From Collybiopsis luxurians FD-317 M1 (Eukaryota > Basidiomycota > Agaricomycetes > Agaricales > Omphalotaceae): DNA of 64,000 nucleotides. The position numbers and the translations under genes were made by a program. Location: the NCBI GenBank assembly GCA_000827265.1, contig KN834774.1, forward strand, positions 597,382 to 661,381. Reading direction: 5' to 3'. Positions 34,172 through 46,689 of this stretch are shown in pieces (the stretch's first letter is position 1; every line of letters begins with the position of its first letter). Below the pieces are notes generated by a model. That model saw only the letters and a list, made by a program, of their open reading frames with translations. It searched no databases and had not been told where the DNA came from.

Positions 34172-37100
34172 ATGACCTTTTCCCGGTTCGTCGCTGGACT
34201 TTCAGCGTTCTCTCGTAGAACATCATCACCCGCTGCTGCATTGCTTGCTCGTCTGCGACCCTTTTCCTCACCTTCCACAGAAGTCATGACAGTTCACACT
34301 GGAGAAAGACTCGCCAAACTGCGAGAGCTGATGAAGAAGCCAGAGCACAACGTAGATGTATACGTTGTCCCGAGTGGAGACCAACGTGAGTCGAAAACGA
34401 GTCCCAGTAATATCCGGACGATGTCGACGGAGGAATCATAGATGACAGCGAGTACATCGCGAGCTGCGATGAGCGAAGAGCTTTCATTTCTGGATTCGAT
34501 GGATCTGCCGGTACGTCGTAAACTAAGCTGGAGAATCGTCTCGAAATTTTGACCGTGATCTTGCGCTCAGGATGTGCCATAGTTACTAAGGATAAGGCCC
34601 TCATGTTCACCGACGGCCGATATTTCCTTCAGGCTTCAAAACAGATGGACGACAACTGGGAGTTGATGAAGCAAGGCTTGCCAGGTGTACCCACTTGGCA
34701 GGAATATCTTACAGGATCCTCGCATTCTCGCATTGGCATTGACCCGACGTTGATTACAGCCTCCGACTCTAAAACCCTCTCCGGATCGAGCAACAAATCC
34801 GATGCGAAGGAGAGTAAAACTCTTGTTCCCATATCTACCAATCTCGTCGATCTAGTTTGGGCATCTGGTCGTCCACCTCGGCCTCACAACCCTGTGGTCC
34901 CTCTGGACGAAAAATACAGTGGCGAATCCGTTAGTAGCAAGCTTGACCGCTTAGCTTCTGCCGTCCTGAACCCTAACGCTTCCAATTCGACGAAAAGCCA
35001 GAGTACCGATGAGGAGAGTACAAGCACAAAGCCTCGAGCGCTTGTCCTTACGGCCCTCGATGACATTGCCTGGTTGTTCAACCTCCGAGGCTCAGATATC
35101 GTCTACAATCCCGTCTTCTTCTCCTACGCAGTCGTCCACTTCCATCCGTCAGCTTCCGGATCAGATACCAAACCTCCCACCGCTGTTCTATTTTTACAAC
35201 GCGAGATCGTGGAACAACAAACGAATCTGAGCTCCGTGCTTGGATCCCAGGTCGAAATAAGGCCATATAAAGACATATGGGACTATCTCAAGAATCTGGG
35301 GAGTAAGCTGCGTTCGGATTTTAGTGGGAAAGAGGAGGATCAGAAGAAGCTTGTTGCCGTTCCGAATCATGCTAGCTTGGCCATTGCGCAAGCAGTCGGC
35401 GAGGTACGTTGGTCATCCTGAATCAAGTATTTATCGTGTGCTAATAGCTCCTCCTGGTATTAGGACATTTCTACCTTGGTTGCCTCCCCCGTAACCGTTC
35501 TCAAAGCTGTCAAAAACGCTACTGAGCTGGAAGGGTTCAGGCAGAGTCATATTAGGGATGGAATAGCGCTGGCGAGGTATTTCTCTTGGCTGGAGGAAAA
35601 GCTGCAAGCTCAAGAAGAGCTCACGGAGTGGGAGGGTTCGGAACAGCTGGAAAAGTTCCGGAGGTACGCTTTGAACCTTTTTCGTCGCTGATTTATAATT
35701 GGCGACTCATCCGCTTTTCTCTGCAGCGAACTTCCGTTATTCGTTGGACTGAGTTTCGATACCATCTCCTCAACAGGTCCAAATGGCGGTACGCGCTACT
35801 TGCCCTCGGATGCGCCTCTTCGATGTCTGACGCGAAGCCCGTTCTAGCCATCATTCACTACAAACCTCACGAGAAGGATTGCGCAGTCATCAAGCGCGAT
35901 CAGATTTACTTGTGCGACTCTGGAGGTAACTTTCCCTGTTATTCCGTTTAGGGAAGGCTTTTGCTTAAACCTATGCGCTCCTTTCTTATAGCTCAATTTT
36001 ATGACGGAACGACGGACGTTACTCGAACATGGGTGAGTGTTGTCGGAAAACCTTGCCTGTCCCTTTCCGGAAACACGCATCGATTTATTGTTACACGCAG
36101 CATTTCGGGACTCCCACAGATGAAGAAAAACGTCACGCAACGCGAGTCTTGCAAGGCCACATTGCGATTGATGTAGCGATATTCCCGAATGGGACGACCG
36201 GTGAGGCCTTGGGATTGTCTTTTGTGTCCGAATAACTGTTGATTTTTTTCTGTATTTTGCATTCGGGTAGGGTTTGTAATGTAAGCTTCGTACCTGCTTT
36301 GCTAGTGTTGACATTCTGTGTCGAGCGCCATTAACGATCTGCCGTACCCTAGTGATTCGTGGGCTAGGAAGGCTCTGTGGAAGGATGGACTTGGTGAGTT
36401 GATTTTACCTTGTTCCCCCTCTTCCCACTATTCGTGACAGCTCTCTTGATGACGAACTGACGGAGATGTTTTGAACACTGTTAGATTTCCGGTTCGTTTC
36501 AGTTTCAAACTTTTATTGCGAGAGCTTCGTTCGCCTGACTGATTACGGGATATTTTTACTGCAGACATGGCACAGGACACGGCGTGGGTCACTACCTTAA
36601 CGTTCATGAAGGTCCTCATGGTATTGGTACGCGAATATGTACGTTCTTTTTACGATTCTCCTCTTCGGTCGCCTCCTTAAACCCCCTTCTTTCCCCAGCG
36701 ACCAATGCCAGCCCCCTCAAGGCGGGCATGATCGTTACTAACGAACCCGGCTACTACGCCGACGGTAAATACGGTATCCGGATCGAGAGCGTGTTGATGG
36801 TCAAGGAAATTGAGACGCCATGGAATTTCGGAGAGAAGGGGTTTTTGGGTCTCGAACGCGTGACGATGTGAGTTTTTGCGTTTGTCTCTTGCGATATAAC
36901 GTTTGTTGTAGAAGGCAAGCGAGCGGGGGAATATTTTTCTTCGATGCTTCCTTCTCGTGCATTCTTCTTTTCGGCGTCTGACAAAATCTTCCTTTTTTCT
37001 ACAAACAAGGTGTCCCATTCAAACGAAGCTGGTAGACGAGAAGCTCCTTTCGGTCGACGGTACGTTACTACGTACATTACTTTCATATTTCCATACTTCC

Positions 37101-37316
37101 GCCTCGGCCACCCCATACGTCAGCACCAAACGCGCTTCCGAATTCTGATCCCCGTTGACAATTAATACTGACTCCCTGTCTTTCTGCTCTTATACTTTGA
37201 TAGAAAAGCAATGGCTGAACGATCACAACAAGGAAGTGTGGGATAAGATTTCACCGTTGCTGAAGAATGATGAGAGGGCGTTGAAGTGGCTTGAGAGGGA
37301 GTGTAAGGCGATTTGA
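34172..37316 (+). CDS. AMPP: Xaa-Pro aminopeptidase P (M24B metallopeptidase)
   Basis: It removes N-terminal residues that precede proline, using two metal ions. Fifteen exons give 686 residues with consistent phases: 34172-34385, 34442-34510, 34571-35403, 35464-35663, 35727-35788, 35848-35925, 35992-36032, 36101-36200, 36271-36280, 36353-36393, 36485-36491, 36565-36638, 36699-36867, 37010-37059, 37204-37316. The metal ligands of the family are present: the two Asp in [10 protein letters not shown], the His in [12 protein letters not shown], and the Glu residues in NEPGYYADG and GIRIESV. The N-terminus is rich in Arg, Ser and Ala and lacks acids, so it may be a mitochondrial presequence; a second ATG at 34286 ([11 protein letters not shown]) matches the start of cytosolic forms, so dual targeting is possible. 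Exons 9 and 11 are microexons of 10 and 7 nt. Confidence 0.92.
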
Positions 37317-38490
37317 AATAAGTCGAGTGGAGTTAACGGGATGGGATGGGATGGTTATTTTTGGAGTGTGGTTTGGGTGCTTTTTTATGGTGTAGATGGA
37401 CGTCGGGTTTGGGGGTTTGGTCGATATAAATATGCACCTATGTAAAGTATGTTGAGTATGTAAGTGTTGGTAAGCTTATAGGGGTTGTCTTTCCTTTTGT
37501 CTTTAGATAACTGAGCTTAATGGGGATTGCTTGAAAGAGGGGGAGGGGGCGGGAGGCCAGAGTGCGGAACAAGCGTTACGGCGGAGAGCTTGCCGACTTG
37601 CCAGGTTCTATTTTTAGCAGCCGGCTTGCGGCAAAGGTTGCTCTCTTTCTTCACTTCTACACTGTGCAGCGTCCGCGGCTCACAGGTGCTATGTACTTAT
37701 ACCGACTAAACTCCACTTTCTATCATCCTCCAAGTGCTTCTTTTGTTGCAAACCAAAGGTAAGCGAAAAGAAGGTGAGTCGAAGGTGAGTTCGTGAGTCC
37801 GGAAAGTCAATGGTGCCGTATTTTTCAACAATGGATAGAGTTTATGACTGATGAATTTATCACAAATAAGTAGGGAGGACGGATTTACGAATGGGCAAAT
37901 TAGAGTTCCGAGCAGCCATGAACAGAAAGCATGTTCCTTCTCAATTCCACCTGTCCCCGTTGAAGGAGAGGGGAAAGAGGGGGTAACTTCTCGAACTAGG
38001 AAAAAAAACGGGTGAGGTGAAGGGACTCACTCATTGAAGCTAGGAGAAGATCCAAAAGTTAATAATCTTACAGGAGTTTCGCAATTTACATGTCGTCAGT
38101 GGCGCACTCCTTGAAGCCGAGGCAGTTTCGGTGGCTCTAGACTGGTACTATTCAATTCTGCCATGCCATCTCTCAAACTCGCTTTCTTTCAGTTACCTTA
38201 CCTCCACACATATTCCTGGGTTGAATGGTATCCATATATCAAGTAATTATTTCACTTACCAGTGACTGAAAGCACGCGCATCTTGCGGTTGCCATAGTCT
38301 TCGAGCTTCAACCCCAATCTCGACAAATGCGGTCAAAGATTGATTTAATGCTCAAGTATTCAGACAAGGTTTACTCAACGTTCAATCTCGGTGTCTCGAC
38401 ATCTTTTCAATTTGCCGTACACTCTCCTGTGCAATTACGACTCATGCCATCAAGCCATTCTGAGCGGTCTGATAAATCGGTGCAATGGGG
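37317..38490. other. intergenic, no gene recognised
   Basis: 3' flank of the aminopeptidase and upstream region of the chitin deacetylase. Only short frames; no RNA gene seen. Confidence 0.5.
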
Positions 38491-38499
38491 TATATAAAA
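38491..38499 (+). promoter_or_regulatory. TATA box of the chitin deacetylase gene
   Basis: TATATAAAA lies 86 bp before the ATG at 38585. Confidence 0.55.
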
Positions 38500-38584
38500 G
38501 TACCTTGCTTTTCGTTGTCCCCGGTTCACGAAGCCCTAATCAGTTTACTTTCCTGGGCCCATCGTTACTAGGAAATACGAGGCG

Positions 38585-40590
38585 ATGCAACTCTCGAAGA
38601 AGATCCCGAGCCTTCAAAAACTCGTGTTGGCGTTGATCGTCCTCGGTAAATTGCATCTTGTGGATGCTCAGTCTTCCCCAGACCGCTCCACCGAGGCAGG
38701 AGAAGCTGCTATTACCGGTGCGTGCTTCTACTCTCTTTTGCCTGCCATCTAGGGTTCTGAGAGCATCCCTTCGCTGTTCAGATCCTAACCAAGAATGTTC
38801 GTCTTACGACTACCCTCCGGTCTCGAGCCAGATCGGTTCATTTCCTCCTCAATGGGAAAAGGCTACGATCTTAGCGAACGATTCAGCTGCCCAAGCAAAA
38901 TGGGCTTCGATCAACGGCAGTATCCCGACCAACATCAGTGTGAAGGTGGGCAGTTACAAATGCAGAGAATAGGAGTCGATTCCCTCAATTTTTTATAGAC
39001 ACAGCCCCCGCCGAGTAGCTACTCCTCGGATGACCCAGATTGTTGGTGGACATACAATCTATGCACAACTCCGAAATTATCTGGCCTTTCTCCCGATGTC
39101 TCTGCCGCTCCCGAGGCAAGTATCGATCCGCCCTCTATGCACAGATGCCATCTAAAAATTTTCTCTCAAAGCCTTCAACTCTTGGCTACGGCTTCGATGA
39201 CGGACCGAATTGCTCTCACAACGCGTTTTATGATTTCCTTCAGAGCCAAAATCAGAAAGCCAGTACGTATATCCTTGTCTCTCCTATATTTTCATTGAAA
39301 AATTACATCGTGGACGACAGCATTTTACTTCATCGGCTCTAATGTGGCAGACTGGCCCCTAGAAGCTCAGCGTGCTCTTGCTGATGGTATGTCATGACGA
39401 TAGACCGTAGTTTACATCTAACGATGGCATCCCGCCCTGAAAATGATAGGACATGAGATCTGCGCTCGTAAGTTTCTCGTGCATCTTTGGAGTCTCGAAA
39501 TTCACCTAGCTCTTAGATACATGGTCCCATCCTTATAGTACGCGTCCAATGCGATCGAAGCGAAGAAAATTTCTAGCTCACTTTTACTTATCTACATAGT
39601 GACTACATTCGCCAGTGAGAATGTTTTTGCGGAATTGTGGTACTGTGCGTCTTCTTTTTTTCCTATCAAAATGCTCTACTGATTTCGATCCGTAGCTGTG
39701 CGCCTATGTCTCCAATCTCTGTGAAACCGCCTATTAATATCTCTTGGCAATAGATGCAAATGATCAAGCTTGCCGTCGGTGTTACGCCAACCTGTTGGAG
39801 AGTGAGTTGTTCATAATCTAGCATTCTCGAAGAGGCATGAACTTCAAATCCAGCCACCCTATGGAGATGTTGATGATCGAGTCCGATCCATTGCTCACGC
39901 ATTGGGATTGCAAACTATAATGTGGGAATACGACACTGAGGACGCCAGTGTCAACGGCAAGAGCGTAACAGATCAGACTGTAGTAACAAACTACCAAGAT
40001 TTTATCAATACGGCCAAGAATGGAACCTTCAATTCGGTAAGTGTTGTTCATTCAGCCGTATGAGATTTCCGCTCAACTTAGTTCTATCTTCAGACCGGTG
40101 CGATCTTATTGACGCACGAATTGAATAACTTTACAATGTCGGAAGCGGTCAGTTTTTATCCTCAGCTCAAAAGTACATTCCAGGTACGTCTCCCTTTGTT
40201 CTCCGTGTGATATATCTCACAGTACATTCTTAGCACATCGTGCCCGTCGGAGTGTCTTTGAATAAAACTCAACCCTACGTCGAGTCAAACTACTCACTGC
40301 CAACGTTTGAGCAATGTAAGCAAATTTCGCGAAATTGCGTTGGAAAATCATTGGTAGTAAACTTTGTTATAGATATTGCCGGTACTGTCACGACCAACGG
40401 CACGAGAATCTCACCAAATGATACCTCTGGATCTTCAACTCCCTCAGATTCGGCTTCTGCTCCCTCCCCATCGGCTTCTGCGACTCGGAGCGGGGCCGCA
40501 TCGTCTAATGCGGCATCTGAAACGAAAATGCATGTTTACGGGACCTTCTGGTTGGTAGTCTCCCTTTTGACGCTTTGTTCGCTATGGTGA
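38585..40590 (+). CDS. chitin deacetylase, CE4 family, GPI-anchored
   Basis: It converts cell-wall chitin to chitosan. The start at 38585 gives a signal peptide (basic lead, LVLALIVLG, ending near VDAQ). CE4 motifs are in order: GFDDGPN (motif 1), HTWSH (metal histidines), RPPYGDVDDR (motif 3), WEYDTED (motif 4) and LLTHELN (motif 5). A Ser/Thr/Ala-rich tail and a C-terminal hydrophobic segment (FWLVVSLLTLCSLW) indicate a GPI anchor. Exons: 38585-38717, 38782-38945, 38999-39115, 39172-39262, 39321-39386, 39450-39467, 39517-39537, 39600-39644, then 39754-39801, 39854-40036, 40094-40183, 40234-40315, 40373-40590. Intron 39116-39171 is GC-AG. The frame between 39644 and 39754 is kept only if a 2-nt exon (CT, 39696-39697) is included; with it the protein has 425 residues. 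Confidence 0.9.
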
Positions 40591-41711
40591 ACAGGCGATT
40601 AATCATTAATCGCTGCACGGACTATTGGATAGAACTATTTGTGTTACCCCCACGATTTATTTACCTACTTCTGGACGATATTCGTATATTCTGTACGTAT
40701 TCGACGACTAGATGAAATTAATTGATTGATGTGCCTTGTTCAAACCTTCGTACCTACTTATCAACGACAACTGTGTTCCTTGCCATTGTTCTCAAGAGGA
40801 TTACTTACGAGGGAGGATTTCCTAGTCTTCTCTTCTGCAAGTACGTACAACGGGCTAACCTCAGGAGCTCCCTTCATTGCAAGGTAAAACCTACGGTTCT
40901 CTACAAACATGTTCTTTCTCGCGCATGGATGTTCAGCGCACAAATGGCTCAAACGTGGAGGAATAAATTATCTATCGTTTGAATCACGAAACGCAGCACC
41001 GATTTGCGGTTTGCCATTTGTCCGATTATCGAAAAGTATATGTGGGGTATTATAATGACGTCTGTGTGTCCTCGTTCATATACAAAAGTCAAAAGGAAAG
41101 GCGCATAAGCCAAGCAGGGTCGAAAAAGTGGGGTATGAGATGAAACAGGTTACAGGCTACTCTCAAATGAATTCAGAAGACGATTCTGGACTCTTGAGGC
41201 GATCGGTTGCGAAACTAAATCTTAAGTTATACCAGCGGTCAATCTGCTCAAGCAGCGCAGAAGACTCCAGTCTGAGCCAGTCTGAGGCTCTGGGAAGTAC
41301 TCCGCGTGTAGGGAAAACTGAACACTAGCTCGATTAAGGGTTGCAAAGGGTTGCAAGGAACAAAACAGATCGTAGATAAACCAGTGTAAGGCCAGTGCTG
41401 ACCACTTGAGGCGTGAATACAGTATTTGGTAGGAATCTTATCCCTTATTCCTGAAGCGACTCGGGGCCAAGTCTCAGCGTTGAAGGCTGAATGCTAGCAG
41501 TAATAATAACATCCATGCTGCCAGGCGAGTATAGCGGGGACTTTGGCGGGAAAAGGAGGAGCAAAAGAAAAGCAGGCTTCATTGAAGCAGAGCGCGAGGT
41601 GCCGGATGTGCGAATGAAACTGATAAGTATCAAGTACTATGAGGTATCTCCAAACGGTGACAATGTACTAAGAATGCGCATTTAAATGCGGCAAGGCATC
41701 TGGAGAGAGGA
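40591..41711. other. intergenic, no gene recognised
   Basis: 3' flank of the chitin deacetylase and upstream region of the secreted-protein gene; only short unsupported frames. Confidence 0.5.
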
Positions 41712-41718
41712 TATAAAA
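41712..41718 (+). promoter_or_regulatory. TATA box of the small secreted protein gene
   Basis: TATAAAA lies 133 bp before the ATG at 41851. Confidence 0.5.
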
Positions 41719-41850
41719 GAGCAGAGAAGGAAGATTTCCCTCAAGCTGCTGCAGGCACCGCGACTTCTTTGCCGGTCAAAGAACGTCAGAGCTCAACCTC
41801 ATCCTTATAATCTTTAATCTCGACATTCTCGCCCGATAATCAGCGTCGAC

Positions 41851-42472
41851 ATGCGTTTCAATACTGCTTTTGTAGTTGTTGGCCTTGCCGCCGCTGCTAG
41901 TGCAATCCCCTTGTCTGTGAGTACCCACCGGATGCGTATCTTTTAATTCAAGACTTACCGCAAAACCTGACTTAGACCGAGCACGATTTCAACGCCCGCT
42001 CTGATCTAGTGAAGGAACGTAGTCCAGACTCCTTCGACTTTGCAGCCCGCGATCTAGGGATGGAATCTGACCTCTTTGAACGGGGTTTGGATGAAACTCT
42101 TGAACGTCGGGAATACGACGTTCAGATTACCTTTGTCGGTAGCGGTGTTTCCCCTACTCCAGAGTCCAAGGAAACTGCCAAGGAAATGGTTAAAACGACT
42201 ATGAAAGCCGCAGGACCGAAGTTGAAAATGGGGACGGAACTTAACATTGATTTCACCAATACCTGGTCTAACAAATACACCGGCGAAGTGACGTTCACCT
42301 TCGAAGATCCTATCTGCAAAGGTACTTGTACGGGTTTGTCTTTGCCCGGCGGGAAAGGAAAAATTATGTCTGCCGACGCGAAAAAGAAGCCTGCAAAGGT
42401 TCTTTGGGAAAAGAAGGTGAGTTTTTCTTCATCTGATTCGTTGATCTAGCCTTATTGATGCTCTCCTAGTAA
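41851..42472 (+). CDS. small secreted protein of unknown function
   Basis: Exon 1 (41851-41916) encodes a clean signal peptide (RFNTAFVVVGLAAAASA). After intron 41917-41975, exon 2 (41976-42416) encodes the mature part. A third intron boundary at 42417 (GTGAGT) to 42469 places a TAA stop at 42470-42472, giving 169 residues; without splicing the protein would end 12 residues later. The N-terminal mature section is Arg/Asp/Glu-rich with possible dibasic cleavage (LERREYDV). The rest (ITFVGSGVSPTPESK, WSNKYTGEVTFTFEDP, CKGTCTGLSLPGGKG) looks like a small beta-rich domain with two cysteines. I recognise no named family. A secreted structural or effector-like role is inference. Confidence 0.7.
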
Positions 42473-42883
42473 TGTGACTTTCTTCAGTATCTTGTGTGTG
42501 TCGATTGTTTGATGAACAGAGCAATTAATGATCGAATTGCTTGAGCGTGAAGCAAGGTTACTTGAGTTCCTATATAATGCGGACCCACATTGGTAATGTT
42601 GGCGTGCTGAAAGCCGCGTACATGCTATACAGCGTACGTTCATATTGCAATCGATGAACTTTATCATCGATGAAGTAAGTTCTTGGGACCCACGAAATCC
42701 ATACACCGCAGCCAGGACAGGTGTTTTGGAGACTGCATCTGGCAACGAGGTTGATTGAAACTGAACTGGCGCAGTCGAAAGAAAGTTTGCCTCGAGGCTT
42801 GTGAGCGTTAATCAATTTGTTCATAAGAATGAAGTTCAAAGTGGGTCCTTTCCCTCTCTTCTCGTTTGTCACGTTCGGGTATC
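42473..42883. other. intergenic; 5' flank shared with the second helicase copy
   Basis: From about 42,620 to the ATG the sequence resembles 46,845-47,084 upstream of the second copy (shared words atcgatgaag, gacccac, gactgca, and ggcgcagt just before the start region). The tandem duplication therefore included the promoter. TATATAAT at about 42,570 could be a core promoter element. Confidence 0.55.
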
Positions 42884-45800
42884 ATGGTTCAACTCACTTG
42901 CCCAAGTATCCTCAACCAGGGGACCTGTACAGACCCTGCGTGTCGGTATGAGCACAATGCGTATAATTGCATCCTCTGTTCCATCGTTTTCGACAATGGG
43001 GCTGCTTACAACGAGCATTTGTCAACCAAAGGCCATGTTAACAAAACACGCGGCGAGTCTGGAGCCCTTGTCTTCTGTACCATTTGCCAAAAATATGTCC
43101 CTGGCATGAAAAACTGGCGCGATCATGTCTCAAGCGCGCGGCATGCCTCGAGAGCGTCCGAACAAGGACTGTCACCCGACGCTCCCCCCGAGGAGCCTGA
43201 GCAGGTTCCAGGTCACCAGCTATGTGCCGTATGCAATCGGCACATTCCCAGTCGATATTGGGCTAACCACCCGAATCAACCTCGGCACAAAGAACGTGAA
43301 CAGTTTCTCAAGTTCACTTCTGCAGTAGAGGAAACCGAGAAGGATAAAAACGGTCTCAGTGTGGTCGGGGATTTTGACTTCCAAATTGTTGATCCAGAGC
43401 AGGCTGCGTCTGGCGTTTTGCGCACAGGGAAGATTCAGAGCGAGGTAACTTCAACCCGAACGAGGTTGTTGGAAGTTAGACTTGCCTCTTCAAAGGGGCA
43501 ACAGACTTTTTCTCCGTCAGTGCCATTTTCCTCCTGCTATTGTTTTTCAGCTGAAGAAATTTATAGCTTCACGGTCACTCTCCGCAGTTCCTCTCCGATT
43601 ATAATGTCCCGCTCACCACTGACATTCTCTATCAAGATGTCCCAAGCTCATCTCGGTCGAGCGGAAGATCGTCTTGAGCTTTTCTTCGAGGATGTCAAGC
43701 TGCAATCACGATTCATGATTAGTCGTTCCCTGCGTGTCATTGTCGGCTCTCAGGACGATCATGAGTTGCTCAAGCCCAAAATTCCATACGTCCCGCGCAA
43801 ACGTACCGAAAGGCAACCCGAGACCAATGTCACCGAAGGCGAAGCTCCACCTTCCACCAAAGCTATTCCTTATGTTGATAGACTGCCTATGGCAGCTATT
43901 CCGACGAATCTAGTTGCTACGCTAGAGACAGGCTCGACGAAAGAGATACTTGATCGTGTCCGCAGGTTATATCTTCCTCCAGTCGTGAACAGCGAGTCAT
44001 ACGGCAAGCATTTCAAATATTTAGTGTGGATCGAGGAGTTTCAAATGGAGTACGTCGTCGTTTTCATTTGAACCTTGCGGTTCAGCTAGTAACAAACTTC
44101 AGTCGGGACCTAGAGTATTACGATATCACCAACGCGCAGCTTTCACGATTCAACTCCTATTACTAGTACGTTGGAGATAAATTTCTTTCTATCAATTATG
44201 ACGAAATGTCTTCGTTAGCCTCACCGTCCCTGGGCTGGCCGAAAAACGGCCTAGTGTTCTTGTCGGTGTGTATTCCTTCCATAGTGAAGTCTGCTTGTGG
44301 ATTACTGATCAATTATACATCAGGGGATCGAATCCTGGTTCGTAAACCGAATAGCCCTTCTGGCCATTGGTTCGAAGGAGGCGTTCATGTCGTCCGAAGA
44401 GAGGAAGTTGGTCTTAAATTCCATGGCTCGTTTATCGCCTCTCCAAATGATAGGTTCTTGGTTCGATTCAAACTGAACCGGTACCCTATGCGTAGGCAGC
44501 ACCAAGCGCTGGATTCGGCGTTCTCCCAGGACCGCGTCATGTTCCCAACGAAACTGCATTTTCCGAGATCGATGCTTCGTACAAGTGCACCCATGAGATG
44601 GCGTAACTCTCTCATTGCAGATAATCCGCCGCAAAGACAGGCCGTTGTATCGATTGCATATCGAGAACCTGGGTCAATGCCGTTTGTCATATTCGGGCCG
44701 TGAGTGGGCTGTATTTTAATCACCAGCTGTGGAATTTTAACGCAACCTGAGTATTAGGCCTGGAACTGGGAAAACAGTGACTATGGTGGAAGCCATTCTT
44801 CAAGTTCTCGCCATCAACCCAACCTCCCACATCCTCGCGACTGCACCCTCAAACTCCGCTGCAGACTTAATCACCTCCCGTCTCGCATCTGCCCGTCTTG
44901 GGCCCCGAGAGCTATTCCGCGCCTACGCGCCCTCCCGAAGCAAAGACGACATACCGATTTCCGTCTCCCCCTACACCTACAAGAATGCCAATGGCCATTT
45001 CAGCGTTCCTTCAATGAGTGATATGCTCAGATTCCGCGTGATTGTGACGACGTGCGTTTCGGCGAGTATCATGAAGGGGATCGGGATGCCGCGAGGTCAT
45101 TTTAGTCACATATTTGTGGACGAGGCTGGGCAGGCTACGGAGCCGGAGGTGATGATTGGGATCAAGTCGATGGCTGATAATAGTACGAATGTCGTTCTAT
45201 CTGGGGATCCGAAACAGCTTGGGCCGATTATTAGGTCAACTGTGGCGAGGGTATTAGGGTTGGAGACAAGTTATATAGAGCGTTTGATGAGGAGGGAGGT
45301 GTATGATGAGGTGCAGGGGTATGGGAAATCGTGAGTTGTTTTAATTTATCTTTTTCTTTGTAGAGCTGATGTGTCGTTCGTAGCGTCGTCAAACTCATCA
45401 AAAACTTCCGCTCTCACAACGCCATCCTTAAATTCCCTAACGAAAAGTTTTACGGCGGTGATCTTCAATGCTGCGGGGATCCTCGAGTCATCAACTTCTA
45501 CCTTGACTCGTCGCATGTGGTTTCGAAAAAGTTCCCTATTGTGTTTCATTCGATTTCGGGAAAAGACGATCGAGAGGCGTCGTCCCCGTCGTTTTTCAAT
45601 ATCGATGAAGTGACCCAGGTCAAGCAGCTGGTGCAGAAGTTGAGGTCAGATAGGACATTGCGTATAAGTGAGTTCGGTCCATCGGCCCATTTTCCTTTGT
45701 GGAAATGAAATACTAACTTATGTGTTTCGGCACTACTCAGCTGACAATGATATCGGAGTCATCGCCCCGTACCATGCGCAAGTGCTCAAGATTCGAAAAG

Positions 45801-46353
45801 CGCTGAACGCTGTTGCGGATGCGGTCAAGGTTGGAAGTGTAGAAGAATTCCAGGGCCAGGAGCGACGCGTTATCATCATTTCGACTGTGCGAAGCAGCAG
45901 GGAATTCGTGCAGTATGATCTTAGGCATACTCTCGGATTCGTTGCGAATCCTCGACGGTTCAATGGTGAGTGTCCCAGTGTTTGATTTGTGCGTAAATAA
46001 TTTCATGCTTACCACCCCCTACAGTTGCTGTAACCCGAGCCCAATCCCTCCTGTACATTGTCGGCGATCCGTCTGTCCTCTCCATTGACCCACTCTGGCG
46101 TGCATTCCTCAATTATATACACTTGAACGGCGGCTGGAAGGGTCCCTCACCGACGTGGGATACGCGTGCGCCCGTTGATGAAGACGGGACCTACGATGCT
46201 GGTGTTCAGAGTGCCGCTCGGGATGATATGAATGAGTTCACGCGAATGATGGAGGCGTTGACGCTTGGCGGTGTGCAAGCACTGGAGAATGGGGGGGATG
46301 ACGATGATGATACTAACTATAATGTGGACCGCCCGTGGAATGAGGTTGAGTAG
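42884..46353 (+). CDS. MOV10/SDE3-like SF1 RNA helicase with N-terminal zinc fingers, copy 1
   Basis: Nine exons give 1,003 residues: 42884-43515, 43567-44049, 44103-44165, 44219-44265, 44324-44699, 44758-45330, 45384-45667, 45741-45965, 46025-46353. The N-terminus holds a CCCH-like finger (C-x8-C-x4-C-x3-H, residues about 5-23) and three C2H2 fingers (CILC...H-x5-H, CTIC...H-x5-H, CAVC...H-x5-H). A beta-rich MOV10-type section follows ([21 protein letters not shown]). The helicase core has GPPGTGKT (Walker A), [11 protein letters not shown] (motif II), SGDPKQLGP (motif III), EFQGQERR (motif V) and VAVTRAQ (motif VI). MOV10, SDE3 and Armitage act in RNA silencing and transposon restraint; this role is inferred for the fungal protein. 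The acidic C-terminus ends PWNEVE. Confidence 0.88.
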
Positions 46354-46689
46354 AGAAATTTTTCCGTGCTTATTTATCGATGCTTGATGAGTACATGTAT
46401 GCAAAACACCGAGTTTTTGTAGCGGTTGAGTCGAACTGTAGGCCCGTAGATAATCTAAATCTCGATTTTGATCTTATCAAGTTATCACCTCACATGTGTT
46501 GATGGGTGTGCTGGAAGTTTTATGATACCTTATTGCCTGTTGCATAAACATCTGGAGGTTCCGAAATTTCTGCGCGTATTTGTGTGTATTTGTTTCCCAA
46601 TATATTTTGGAGCCTAGGCGCAAGGCCGCCGCCTAAAACTTCCCCGAGCACCCCGTTCAATTTCCAAGGACCAAGCAAGTACGTTCAAC
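46354..46689. other. spacer between the helicase copies
   Basis: 3' flank of copy 1; no gene recognised. Confidence 0.5.
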
